A DNA stretch of 64,000 bases. Origin: Segetibacter sp. 3557_3 (GTDB lineage: Bacteria; Bacteroidota; Bacteroidia; Chitinophagales; Chitinophagaceae). The first letter of the stretch is position 1. Every line of letters starts with the position of its first letter. A program made the position numbers and the translations under genes. Shown here piece after piece: positions 8,949 through 16,962 of this stretch. The DNA lies in the NCBI RefSeq assembly GCF_004354985.1, contig NZ_SMSK01000012.1, forward strand, positions 62,001 through 126,000. Direction: 5' to 3'. The notes below the pieces were generated by a model. It saw only the letters and a program-made list of their open reading frames with translations, had not been told where the DNA came from and searched no databases.

Positions 8949-10166
8949 TTATCGCTGGTCATCTTCACCCGCCACATCATAACCTCTCCACTTATAAGCT
9001 TTGGCAAGTTTTGCAGCTGCTGGCCATGCAACCTTGTGTTGTTCGCTGGCTACCCACTTGCGCCGGTTTTCTTCGGTATCAAATGCAATTTGTACCTGGT
9101 AATTGTATTCTGTTGGTTCAGCTTCAATTGATTTGCTGACATCTGCCGGAAACATGCGCAGCAACTTTGACCAGAGATAACCCGTTTGAACTTTCATTGC
9201 GGGAACATAAATGGAAGAATACATTTTTTCAAATGCTTCGCTGTTTTCTTTTGTTACGGTAAAGTCCATCTGCAATGCAATGCCTTTGGTTTTATCGGCA
9301 GGCTTCCTGGTCCCCTGGTCCTGGAGCTTATCTGTACTAATACCAACGACCAGTAACTGCAACTCGGTATTACCACGGTTTGATAATTTTAATGTTTCGC
9401 CTACCTTAACAAAAAAGGCATCATCCGCTTTAACAGCTGTAGAGTCACCATTGATGGTAACCGTACCCGAGCCATTCATAACATAATACACCTCTTCAAT
9501 ACCCGCCACCGGGCGCGGCTCACCAGAGCCACCCGCAGGTATCACAACATGGTCAACATGGTTCCAGTTGGTACCAAATACACCGGGACCCAGCTCGCGA
9601 CGATATAGCGCACCACTGCCGGGGTAAGCTGTATTATTTGCCCTGAGGCCCTCCCGTTTTAACTGGCTGGAAACAAATACCGGGATAGGATCCAGGTGTG
9701 CGCCCACACGTGTATCGCCGAGATCAAAGTTTTCTGAACGGCCTTTTACCTGGCTCACAGCGAAGTTGAGCCATTTAACAGGTTGTGCTGTTGCATTATA
9801 AATTGCATGTGCATCGCCTAATTTACAAGGAACAAGCGCAGGGGCCTTTAACCTGGAGGTATGACCGTTAATGGTAAATTCTGCTTCACCACTAAGGAGC
9901 ACATACATCTCTTCGATGCTGTGGTGAAAATGGTGGCCAATACCACTTTTTGGTTCTATCACGCCGGCGTGCAGGTAAAGAAAGTTGGTCGATAATGCCT
10001 GGCGTCCGATTAATTCGGTAAAGCCCATTTTTCCTGCTCCCGCATGCACTGCAGACAATGACCGGTATTTGGCTGGGTCATTTTGGATAACCCGTTTACT
10101 GTTTGCTTGTGCACAAACTGTTAAACAGGTGAGGACTGTGGATAATAGTAAAAGAGATCGGTTCAT
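8949..10166 (-). CDS. Exported bicupin protein with C-terminal alpha/beta-barrel domain
   Basis: 405 residues with a Sec signal ending near CAQA. Two cupin domains are visible: the first around residues 65-140 with GHHFHHSIEEMYVLLSG, holding the His/Glu metal ligands, the second around 205-275 (VDHVVIPAGGSGEPRPVAGIEEVYYVMNGSG). The last 100 residues (MDFTVTKENSEAFEKMYSSIY onward) look like a dimeric alpha/beta-barrel domain of the antibiotic-monooxygenase/EthD kind. No reaction can be assigned. It is on the same strand as the sugar-acid operon but 608 bp downstream, so it is probably a separate transcript, closed by the terminator at 8869. Confidence 0.8.
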   Translation of the reverse strand: MNRSLLLLSTVLTCLTVCAQANSKRVIQNDPAKYRSLSAVHAGAGKMGFTELIGRQALSTNFLYLHAGVIEPKSGIGHHFHHSIEEMYVLLSGEAEFTINGHTSRLKAPALVPCKLGDAHAIYNATAQPVKWLNFAVSQVKGRSENFDLGDTRVGAHLDPIPVFVSSQLKREGLRANNTAYPGSGALYRRELGPGVFGTNWNHVDHVVIPAGGSGEPRPVAGIEEVYYVMNGSGTVTINGDSTAVKADDAFFVKVGETLKLSNRGNTELQLLVVGISTDKLQDQGTRKPADKTKGIALQMDFTVTKENSEAFEKMYSSIYVPAMKVQTGYLWSKLLRMFPADVSKSIEAEPTEYNYQVQIAFDTEENRRKWVASEQHKVAWPAAAKLAKAYKWRGYDVAGEDDQR

Positions 10167-10774
10167 GTTGATGAAATTTGCCCCATAAAGGGAGAAAATG
10201 TTTGAGTTACTCTGATCAGCAATTGCCTGGAACGGCTCACCTCGGTCTACTTCACCAGGTTGTTCCGAACGGGTTTAGCGCTTTTCTTGGCTGTTCCTGA
10301 AAGATGAGTCTTAGCCATCAACGGCCAGCCGGAGAATGTGCACATGGATTAGAAAATCATAATTACAAAAGCGCATGTATGATAAAACGCTTTACGCGTT
10401 TGTTTACCGCTTTTTTGCAAATGACTTTTGGTCGTTGTTTATTAGTGTAAGTTGTTTTAAAGTTTATCGCCGGCAGGCAGGTGTAATCATTCTGCCCGGC
10501 AAATCAATGGGCAACTTTGGTCTTTAAGATCTTATTCCACTTATAGTAAACCCAAAATAAAGGTTTACGATCAATGAAAGCGGACCATAGTGAAAGCCTG
10601 AAGTTGCCCAAAGCTATGCGGATGAATGGAGGGTCGCCCCCCGTCCGAACCCGGTTCATCCGGGCGGGCGTCCGACTTGCGCAGCCGGGCGGGCAAGCAA
10701 AGCCTCCATGAAAAACAAATGTTCGCGACCAAGAAAAGTTTTCCTGTTTGTGAAAGAATAATCGGTTCAGATCA
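10167..10774. other. Intergenic gap with GC-rich hairpins
   Basis: No credible gene. A 100-residue minus frame running into the enolase-family gene is mostly translated repeat and is not believed. At 10640-10694 two GC-rich hairpins follow each other: CCCGTCCG with CGGGCGGGC (10640-10669), then GTCCG and CGGGCGGGC (10670-10694). The same motif occurs at 33373, 44520 and 49631. A weaker inverted repeat (GCCGGCAGGCAG with CTGCCCGGC) lies near 10470-10500. Confidence 0.65.
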
Positions 10775-12052
10775 CTATGCAAAAAACGGAACATTAGGTG
10801 TTGCATATTTTTTCATTGCCTCAATATTCAGATCAACCCCGATACCTGGCTTCTCAGAAACCCTGATGTAACTATCTTTTACCCAGTTTGCTTCATCAAA
10901 AGTTACAATCTCCCTGAACATGGGTTCTGTATGAAAATAAGATTGCCACTCCATCAGGTGGAAGTTAGGCACGGTAACACAAACGTGTGCACAGGCCATA
11001 GCTCCAAGTAAAGAAGCCACCATGTGCGGAGAGAAAGGAACATAATACATGTTGGCAAGATTAGCAATACGCTGACCTTCACCCAGGCCACCACATTTTT
11101 GCAAGTCAGGCATTACGATGTCTACACCATTATCGAGCAATTGCTTGAAACCATAACCAAGATATACGTTTTCGCCCGCAGCAATTGGTGTATTCGTTTC
11201 CGCTGCAATTGACTTGAATGCAGCATAATTCTCTGCCGGAATGGGCTCTTCTAACCAGGTAAGGTTTAAGGGCTCTACTTTTTTAGCGATAGCCTGTGCG
11301 GTTGCAAAATCGTACCGGCCGTGCATATCTACGCAAAGGTCAATTTTCGGCCCGACTGCTTCACGTACGGCAGCAAGCTGGTTGTACATCCTTTGTAATT
11401 CACCAGGGCTGGCCGTCCAGTTATAGCGGTCCTTCTTATCCGGATCAGATGCATAATCCAGGTCAAACTTTAACGCGTCGAAGTTCCACTTTTTGATGGC
11501 TTCTTTACCTGCGTCAGCAAAGTCTTTGGGTGTAGGAAATTGATTACGGTAAAGTGCTGTATCGCAGTATACCCTAACCCTGTCGCGGAGCTTGCCACCC
11601 AGCAACTGGTAAACAGGCATGTTATAAGCTTTCCCGGTCAAATCCCACATGGCTGTTTCAATAGCCGACAGTACTGCTACATACATACCTGATTGTCCGC
11701 CGCCGAAGTGAGCGCTCCTGCGCAGGTCTTCAAATATTTTATGCGGGTTCAACGGGCTTTGGCCCCTTAATCTTCTGCCAAGGTTTTGTACCAGGTGATA
11801 GGTGCCGCCGATGGCGTCTACACCTTCGCCCAAACCATAGATATCCTGGTTGGTAAAGATTTTTACAAAAAGGCTACCACGGATATATCCACATTTTACA
11901 TCGGTAATTTTTAAATCGGATGGGGGAGAGCTCATTGGCGTTTTCTCAATCGCGTCCTCCATTGGCCTGCCAAAGGTTGCCAGTGGGGCAAGTGGGGCCA
12001 GGGCTGCCGCGAGCCCGGCTTTTGATAAAAATGATCGTCTTGAATTCGACAT
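10775..12052 (-). CDS. Tat-exported enolase-superfamily (mandelate racemase-like) sugar-acid dehydratase
   Basis: 425 residues. The N-terminus has a twin-arginine signal (SRRSFLSKAG followed by a hydrophobic alanine-rich stretch). The mandelate-racemase subgroup metal ligands are Asp242 (VDMHGR), Glu268 (WLEEP) and Glu294 (AAGENVY), spaced 26 and 26 as in mandelate racemase; His343 in FSPHMVAS is the likely general base. Family relatives dehydrate aldonic acids (galactonate, gluconate, arabinonate types) to 2-keto-3-deoxy acids. The exact substrate is not readable. It is the last gene of the operon with RraA-like protein, transporter, gluconokinase and AraC. Export of a sugar-acid dehydratase is unusual; the Tat route would suit a protein folded before export. 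Confidence 0.88.
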   Translation of the reverse strand: MSNSRRSFLSKAGLAAALAPLAPLATFGRPMEDAIEKTPMSSPPSDLKITDVKCGYIRGSLFVKIFTNQDIYGLGEGVDAIGGTYHLVQNLGRRLRGQSPLNPHKIFEDLRRSAHFGGGQSGMYVAVLSAIETAMWDLTGKAYNMPVYQLLGGKLRDRVRVYCDTALYRNQFPTPKDFADAGKEAIKKWNFDALKFDLDYASDPDKKDRYNWTASPGELQRMYNQLAAVREAVGPKIDLCVDMHGRYDFATAQAIAKKVEPLNLTWLEEPIPAENYAAFKSIAAETNTPIAAGENVYLGYGFKQLLDNGVDIVMPDLQKCGGLGEGQRIANLANMYYVPFSPHMVASLLGAMACAHVCVTVPNFHLMEWQSYFHTEPMFREIVTFDEANWVKDSYIRVSEKPGIGVDLNIEAMKKYATPNVPFFA

Positions 12053-12127
12053 TGTAATCGTTTTAATTTTTCTGAAATGGAGTTGAGTATTCGATTTAAA
12101 TGGTTGATCCCGCTACTAACTTAGGTC

Positions 12128-13141
12128 TTAGAAGGTGTTGGTTTGTACGCCGCTTTCTCTTTGTTTGATAATTTCCTGCACCTGCTCTTTGCCAACCGGT
12201 AATTTGTTCACGTTGTCTTTAAGCCATTGTGTGAAGTCTTTCTGAATGGGATCGGCCCATCTTGTATCAATCTGTCCGGAAGTATATTTTCCTTCACGTA
12301 TACGGGTTTGACCGAACAGGTCTTCCAAACGGACACGTTCAGAATTCTTTACCACTCTCTCTGCCAAATGTGGTGGAATAAACATAACCATTCCCATTTT
12401 GCCTAATACCACATCGCCGGGCATTACCGTTACACCGTGAATATTCGTTGGCCTGTTAATTCCTACAATCATCGTTGTGAGGTCCCTGTTATTTCCGCCT
12501 CCGGGATTATGAAAGGAAGGATCGTAACTATTGAAGTAAGATGTAAAACCATTAAACTCCTTCAAACCTTCTACATCTCTTAATGCACCATTATAAACAA
12601 TGCCATTACCGGTTCTCGTGTAAATATCTGTACCTACTCTATCTCCAATGGTAGGGCCATTCTTTTTTGCGCCAAATTGATCAGCAACATATACGTCACC
12701 CTTTTGCAACTGTTCTACGGCCCAAACATTTTGAGCCCGCCTGCCCACCTTTTTTCCGTCGGCAGTTATCACGCTGTCTTTCCTGCCCATCGAATCGATG
12801 GCTCTCCATACATCGGGGCGACCCGGCATAAACGTGGCGGTAAAAGCACGACCGACAAGTACACTATCAGGGTTGATGATCTGTCCCCAGCCTTCAGCAA
12901 TTTGATACCTGAAGCCTCCTTGCCCCTGCACTACTTCCCATGCTTCTTCTATCGTTACAGCTTTCATTCTTTTAAGAATATCATCTGTTACTTTAGGTCG
13001 CCCATCGTGGAAACGATCGCCTTTCCAGTCAGGGGTTAGTGCAATAAGCTCTTCTTTGCTGGCCTGCACATATTGTGCTTGCAGGTGAGTTGTGAATACC
13101 ACTAATAAGGAAAGCAAAAACAAACGTTTGGTTTTAGACAT
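12128..13141 (-). CDS. Exported RraA/HMG-aldolase-family protein (paralogue 1)
   Basis: 337 residues, with a Sec signal ending at LQAQ (about residue 23). The body is the RraA-like fold: GALRD with Arg188-Asp189 as the catalytic pair of the HMG/CHA aldolase branch, and a late GDVVLGKMGMVMFIP segment matching the family's GD...GV...P motif. This branch cleaves 4-hydroxy-2-oxo acids to pyruvate plus a carbonyl compound, or decarboxylates oxaloacetate; the RNase E-inhibitor branch lacks a role outside the cytoplasm. Residues 25-60 are very close to the second copy at 50844 (ELI-LT--WKG-RF-DGRPK). It lies 75 bp upstream of the dehydratase gene, so dehydratase plus aldolase is a plausible periplasmic pair. 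Confidence 0.82.
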   Translation of the reverse strand: MSKTKRLFLLSLLVVFTTHLQAQYVQASKEELIALTPDWKGDRFHDGRPKVTDDILKRMKAVTIEEAWEVVQGQGGFRYQIAEGWGQIINPDSVLVGRAFTATFMPGRPDVWRAIDSMGRKDSVITADGKKVGRRAQNVWAVEQLQKGDVYVADQFGAKKNGPTIGDRVGTDIYTRTGNGIVYNGALRDVEGLKEFNGFTSYFNSYDPSFHNPGGGNNRDLTTMIVGINRPTNIHGVTVMPGDVVLGKMGMVMFIPPHLAERVVKNSERVRLEDLFGQTRIREGKYTSGQIDTRWADPIQKDFTQWLKDNVNKLPVGKEQVQEIIKQRESGVQTNTF

Positions 13142-13170
13142 ACCGGCTTATATTTTAAATGAACAATGTT

Positions 13171-14325
13171 TTAGAGGATATCTGCTTTTAAAACTTCTTT
13201 TTCGTCGGCGATTTTTTCGTTGTCCACCAGGTCATCTTTTGGCACACGGTTATGCCACCAACTTGAAAGCAACGAGCCGGTGATATTCATCATTGGTCCG
13301 AAAACAGCAGGAGCCAGCGCAACTGCAGGACTGGTACTAATCTTAGACGCTAACGCTGATGCGAGTCCTGCGTTCTGCATACCCACCTCCAGTGCGATTG
13401 TCCGGCTATCTCTTTCATTAAACTTGAACAATCTTGCTGACCAGTAACCTAATAGATAACCCAGTGTATTGTGAATGAATGTTGCGAGTACGATTAAGGC
13501 ACCAACCTGTAAAAGTGCATCTCTTCCTTTTGCGATAATGATAACCAGGATCAGCACAATACCAATCATCGAAGTAATCGGCAGCACCTTGTTCAGCCAT
13601 GTCGCCTTTCCTTTCAGCAGGTAGCGCAACAGCATACCTGCAGCTACAGGAATAACTACCATCTTCACCATTTCCCAAACCATATCGAGGAGGTGAATGG
13701 TAATAAAACTTCCTCCGAGGAACCGCATAAGCAAGGGGGTTAGTAAGGGTGCCAGTAAGGTTGACACCGTGGTGACAGATACAGACAGCGCCAGGTTGCC
13801 ACGCGATAAATAACACATCACATTTGATGCGAGGCCACTGGGAGAACAACCAACGAGTATGATACCGGCTGCTATTTCGGGAGGAAAATTAAACATATTG
13901 GCCACACCAAAACCTATCATGGGCATAATGGTATAGTGGCAAACGATTCCGATTATTACACCTTTTGGCATCTGGAGGATACGACTAAAATCCTGCATAC
14001 TCAACTCGGTACCCATACCAAACATGATGAGCTGCAACAGCGGTACGATAATAAGCGAAAGGTTGAAGCCCCCTAATGTTTTAAAATAATCAGGGTAGTA
14101 CATAGACAGGCTCACCGCCGCAAAAATCAGTACGGTGTAAGAAAACCCTTTCAGGAATTTGTTTCCCCTGAAAGCAACCACAAGGCTCAGGAAGAACAGC
14201 ATCAGCAGCCATCCGCCATACTGATGCATTTGCTGAATGCTTACAAAAATCCAGGCTGCCAAAAAGATACCGGCAGCAACGTAGCAAAGATTATAGATCG
14301 TGTTACTTTTCATACGAGCAATCAT
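13171..14325 (-). CDS. BASS-family (bile acid:sodium symporter-like) inner-membrane transporter
   Basis: 384 residues with about ten hydrophobic segments between residues 8 and 350. The family signatures are visible: GTELSMQDF in the first half, VGCSPSGLASNVMCYLSRGN near residue 160 and EVGMQNAGLASALA near residue 300. Family members carry organic anions with sodium, including bile acids, pyruvate and ketopantoate. The charged tail is cytoplasmic or disordered. The gene lies between gluconokinase (18 bp upstream) and the RraA-like gene (29 bp downstream), so import of gluconate or of a keto acid made outside is likely. A start at 14313 (MKSNT) is also possible. Confidence 0.87.
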   Translation of the reverse strand: MIARMKSNTIYNLCYVAAGIFLAAWIFVSIQQMHQYGGWLLMLFFLSLVVAFRGNKFLKGFSYTVLIFAAVSLSMYYPDYFKTLGGFNLSLIIVPLLQLIMFGMGTELSMQDFSRILQMPKGVIIGIVCHYTIMPMIGFGVANMFNFPPEIAAGIILVGCSPSGLASNVMCYLSRGNLALSVSVTTVSTLLAPLLTPLLMRFLGGSFITIHLLDMVWEMVKMVVIPVAAGMLLRYLLKGKATWLNKVLPITSMIGIVLILVIIIAKGRDALLQVGALIVLATFIHNTLGYLLGYWSARLFKFNERDSRTIALEVGMQNAGLASALASKISTSPAVALAPAVFGPMMNITGSLLSSWWHNRVPKDDLVDNEKIADEKEVLKADIL

Positions 14326-14343
14326 ATTGATTTAAAAAACGGG

Positions 14344-15876
14344 TTAGTTTCCGGCGTCTTGTTGCAAACCTGCAATTGCTTCAAATTCATCAAACAGCTT
14401 TACACTTAGTCTTTCAAAAATCTCGAAGTGCTTCATATATACTTTGTGGTGCTGCGCATGGGGAAGAAAACTGTCGGGCAGTTTCACCGTTTTTGCAGCT
14501 TCTTCCAGGTTTTCATATTGGCCGTTTTCTGTTGCGGCGAGTAAAAAGGAGCCATAAGCCACACTGTCTGAACCTGACCCCTGCTTTATATGAACGGGCT
14601 TGTTAAAAATATCAGCCATCATTTGTGTCCAGAAAGGATAAGAAGCAAATGTGCCGTTTGCAGAAAGACTGGTGTACGTGCGATGTTCTGAAAGGCTTTT
14701 GCCGATGTTATAAAAGGCATATAAAATTCCTTCGATAGTGGCGCGCACAAAATGCTTTTGTTCGTGCTTTATGTTCAATCCAAAATAAACACCCCGTGCA
14801 TTTGCATTCCAGATCGGCGCCCTTTCTCCCTGCAGGTACGGAAGAAAAATCAATCCATCAGATCCCACGGCAACCTTGCCTGCCTCATTAATCAGGTTCT
14901 CCATACAGTCCTCGAGATCGAAGGCTTTCTTGAAATCACCAAATTGTTTGGCATACCACTCAAACACCGCACCCGCATTGTTGGTCGGCCCCCCGGAAAC
15001 ATAGTTTCCTTCGGTTAGGAGGTAATTAAATATGCGTTGCTTTTCATCCTGTAGTACTTCTTTGCCGATCACGCGCACGGCCCCACTTTCTTCAAGCGTT
15101 ACCGTTGCTTTTCCATCACCCCAAACGCCTGCGCCTAGTGTCGCCATACATCCGTCGCTTGATCCGACAATGATTTTAACCTTATCGTGCAGGCCCAACG
15201 ACTTTTGATATTCTTTCTTTATTTTTTTTGGTGAATAAAAAACCGATACGAGATCCGCCAGCCTTTCCGTTTTTATACCGCTATGCTTTAGTGCATCAGC
15301 TTCCCAGTTCAAAGTATGAATATTTAGCATTCCGGTTGCAGAAGCCACACTGTAATCAATTACATATTCACCGGTTAGTTGCTGTATGATGTACGATTTC
15401 AGCGAAATGAACTTTTTTGTTGCCTGGAAGCGATCCTTGTCATTATTTTTTAACCACGTAATCTTATTGAGTGGTGACATGGGATGTATCGGGGTTCCGG
15501 TTTCTTTGTACAAAGATTTTCCAAGCTCGGAATTTTTTAGATCGTTTGATTCTTTTTTAGCCCGGTTATCCGACCAGACAATCGCGTTCCCAATAGGTGC
15601 CCCATTTCTGTCAATGGGCAATACACTATGCATGGCAGAACTAAAGCATATACTTACAACCTTGTAATTTTTGGGATGGATTTTATCGTTTAAGAAATTT
15701 TTCAGCAAGTACAACAGCGTAATGAAAATCTGCTCAGGGTCCTGCTCACTGAAATCCGGCTTTTCATGGAAAGTAGGATAGGCACCTTTTAGGGAGCCAA
15801 ACATTTTTCCCTGCATAGTACAGGCAACAATTCTTATTGCTCCTGTTCCTATTTCTATTGTGATAATACATTCCAT
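14344..15876 (-). CDS. gntK: FGGY-family gluconokinase
   Basis: 510 residues. The N-terminal phosphate-binding motif is IEIGTGAIRI, and the second domain carries the FGGY family segment LPYLQGERAPIW. The stretch FSSAMHSVLP followed by GTPIHPMSPLNKITWLK is the pattern I know from Bacillus-type gluconokinase rather than xylulokinase. It would phosphorylate D-gluconate to 6-phosphogluconate in the cytoplasm. It begins 2 bp after the AraC gene stops, so the two are co-transcribed. With the PQQ dehydrogenase at 5626 a glucose to gluconate to 6-phosphogluconate route is possible. Substrate specificity within FGGY kinases is not certain from sequence. Confidence 0.85.
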   Translation of the reverse strand: MECIITIEIGTGAIRIVACTMQGKMFGSLKGAYPTFHEKPDFSEQDPEQIFITLLYLLKNFLNDKIHPKNYKVVSICFSSAMHSVLPIDRNGAPIGNAIVWSDNRAKKESNDLKNSELGKSLYKETGTPIHPMSPLNKITWLKNNDKDRFQATKKFISLKSYIIQQLTGEYVIDYSVASATGMLNIHTLNWEADALKHSGIKTERLADLVSVFYSPKKIKKEYQKSLGLHDKVKIIVGSSDGCMATLGAGVWGDGKATVTLEESGAVRVIGKEVLQDEKQRIFNYLLTEGNYVSGGPTNNAGAVFEWYAKQFGDFKKAFDLEDCMENLINEAGKVAVGSDGLIFLPYLQGERAPIWNANARGVYFGLNIKHEQKHFVRATIEGILYAFYNIGKSLSEHRTYTSLSANGTFASYPFWTQMMADIFNKPVHIKQGSGSDSVAYGSFLLAATENGQYENLEEAAKTVKLPDSFLPHAQHHKVYMKHFEIFERLSVKLFDEFEAIAGLQQDAGN

Positions 15877-15878
15877 TG

Positions 15879-16778
15879 TCAGGCAGTTTCGTCAGATGGC
15901 GCTACGTGTTTTTTTCGAAATTCACTCGGGGTATAGCCGGTAAGCTTCTTGAAAGTTGTAGCAAAATGTTGTGATGAATAAAATCCTACATCCAGCGCTA
16001 TATCGGTAATCTGCACATCTATTCGTTTCAGCAATTTCAGGGCTTCGGAAATGCGAATGTTAATCAGGTAATTCAGGGGAGAAAAGCCGGTAAAGCCTTT
16101 AACCTTTTCCGAAAATGCCGTAATGCCTAATCCAACCAATGCTGCCATTTCATCAACCGTCCATTGATGTGAGAGATCCGCGCGAAGCGTTTGTTCGAGT
16201 TTCGTAAAGGCTTGCGGGAAATCCCTTCTTGCATTGTTGTGTCGCGTTAGTTGGCGGGCCACCAGGATGATCAATTCATCCAATAACTGGTTAATGCGCG
16301 CAACATAACCGATTTCCTGGTTGATAAATTCTTTGTGTATTGTTTGTAAAATGGTACCTGCGTCTTTAAGTTTAGGAAATACCTGGCAGTTACTTACAAG
16401 TAGCATTTTTCCTATCGTTGTGCATTCTGTGTCCGAAAGACGACTCCAGTTTCCTATCGCCAGCTTTCCCTGTTGTTCCAATTCCTGCTGCTCCAGGTGA
16501 ATCCATGAAACGGTGCCGATATCAAGTAAATCTTTTTCTCCGCCAAAGCATTGACCGGGTAAGATAATCGCCAGGTCACCTGGATAAAGTATATAATGTT
16601 GCTCCTCTATGTTCCAGTCGAAACGTCCATCTACTACATAATAAAAGCGCAGAAATTTGCAGGTTTCTTTTCTAAGCGAACCAAATTGTATCGTATTATT
16701 TTTTTTAAACGCGAATTCAAGCACATGAGGAAACGCATGAAGTTCCTTACATTCTTTTTTTAAAAAATATTGATTCAT
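15879..16778 (-). CDS. AraC/XylS-family transcriptional regulator
   Basis: 299 residues. The N-terminal half is a cupin-like sensing domain (YYVVDGRFDWNIEEQHYILYPGDLAIILPGQ split over residues 45-80). The last 95 residues hold two helix-turn-helix units: WTVDEMAALVGLGITAFSEKVKG, and ITDIALDVGFYSSQHFATTFKKLTGYTPSEFR. It is first in the minus operon and divergent from the second SusC gene, with 184 bp between them, so it may control both directions. It is the only dedicated transcription factor recognised in the window. No hybrid two-component or ECF sigma/anti-sigma pair is present. Confidence 0.92.
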   Translation of the reverse strand: MNQYFLKKECKELHAFPHVLEFAFKKNNTIQFGSLRKETCKFLRFYYVVDGRFDWNIEEQHYILYPGDLAIILPGQCFGGEKDLLDIGTVSWIHLEQQELEQQGKLAIGNWSRLSDTECTTIGKMLLVSNCQVFPKLKDAGTILQTIHKEFINQEIGYVARINQLLDELIILVARQLTRHNNARRDFPQAFTKLEQTLRADLSHQWTVDEMAALVGLGITAFSEKVKGFTGFSPLNYLINIRISEALKLLKRIDVQITDIALDVGFYSSQHFATTFKKLTGYTPSEFRKKHVAPSDETA

Positions 16779-16824
16779 GCGATCGTTAGGTTCTGAAGTT
16801 CCGCTTCTTGCAGCGATATTAGTG

Positions 16825-16859
16825 AAAAAAGCGAAGGAGTTTGTACAATATCCTTCGCT
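16825..16859 (-). terminator. Intrinsic terminator-like hairpin in the AraC leader
   Basis: A perfect 9-bp stem (AGCGAAGGA with TCCTTCGCT, 12-base loop) is followed on the minus strand by six T, ending 46 bases before the AraC start. A terminator here either attenuates transcription into the AraC operon, or blocks leftward transcripts from the SusC side while the AraC promoter lies in the short stretch after it. It could also serve as an inverted-repeat operator. Confidence 0.65.
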
Positions 16860-16962
16860 GGGTTTTATTGGAAGTTTAACGTTCTGTAGTGCAGATATTT
16901 GTATAGTAAAGTGAAAGGCATTTTCCTTTTTTCATTTCCCCCTTAACGATCAATTTCTTGCC

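Noticed and set aside
8843-9139. Plus-strand gene of 98 residues
   Set aside because: Runs through the terminator hairpin and antisense to the cupin gene; a shadow frame.
10504-10806. Minus-strand gene of 100 residues
   Set aside because: Overlaps the end of the enolase-superfamily gene and is mostly translated GC hairpin repeat; no family resemblance.
12128-13141. Demethylmenaquinone methyltransferase, as RraA homologues are often labelled
   Set aside because: That name is a historical misannotation of the RraA fold; no SAM-binding motif is present and the protein is exported.
14344-15876. Xylulokinase partner of xylA
   Set aside because: FGGY family, but the AMHSV and GTPIHPMSPL segments match gluconokinase; location in a sugar-acid operon agrees.
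16868-16901. Promoter for the second SusC gene (TTG and GATATTTG)
   Set aside because: The -7 element has a mismatch in its first base and the spacing is at the limit; too weak to list as a feature.
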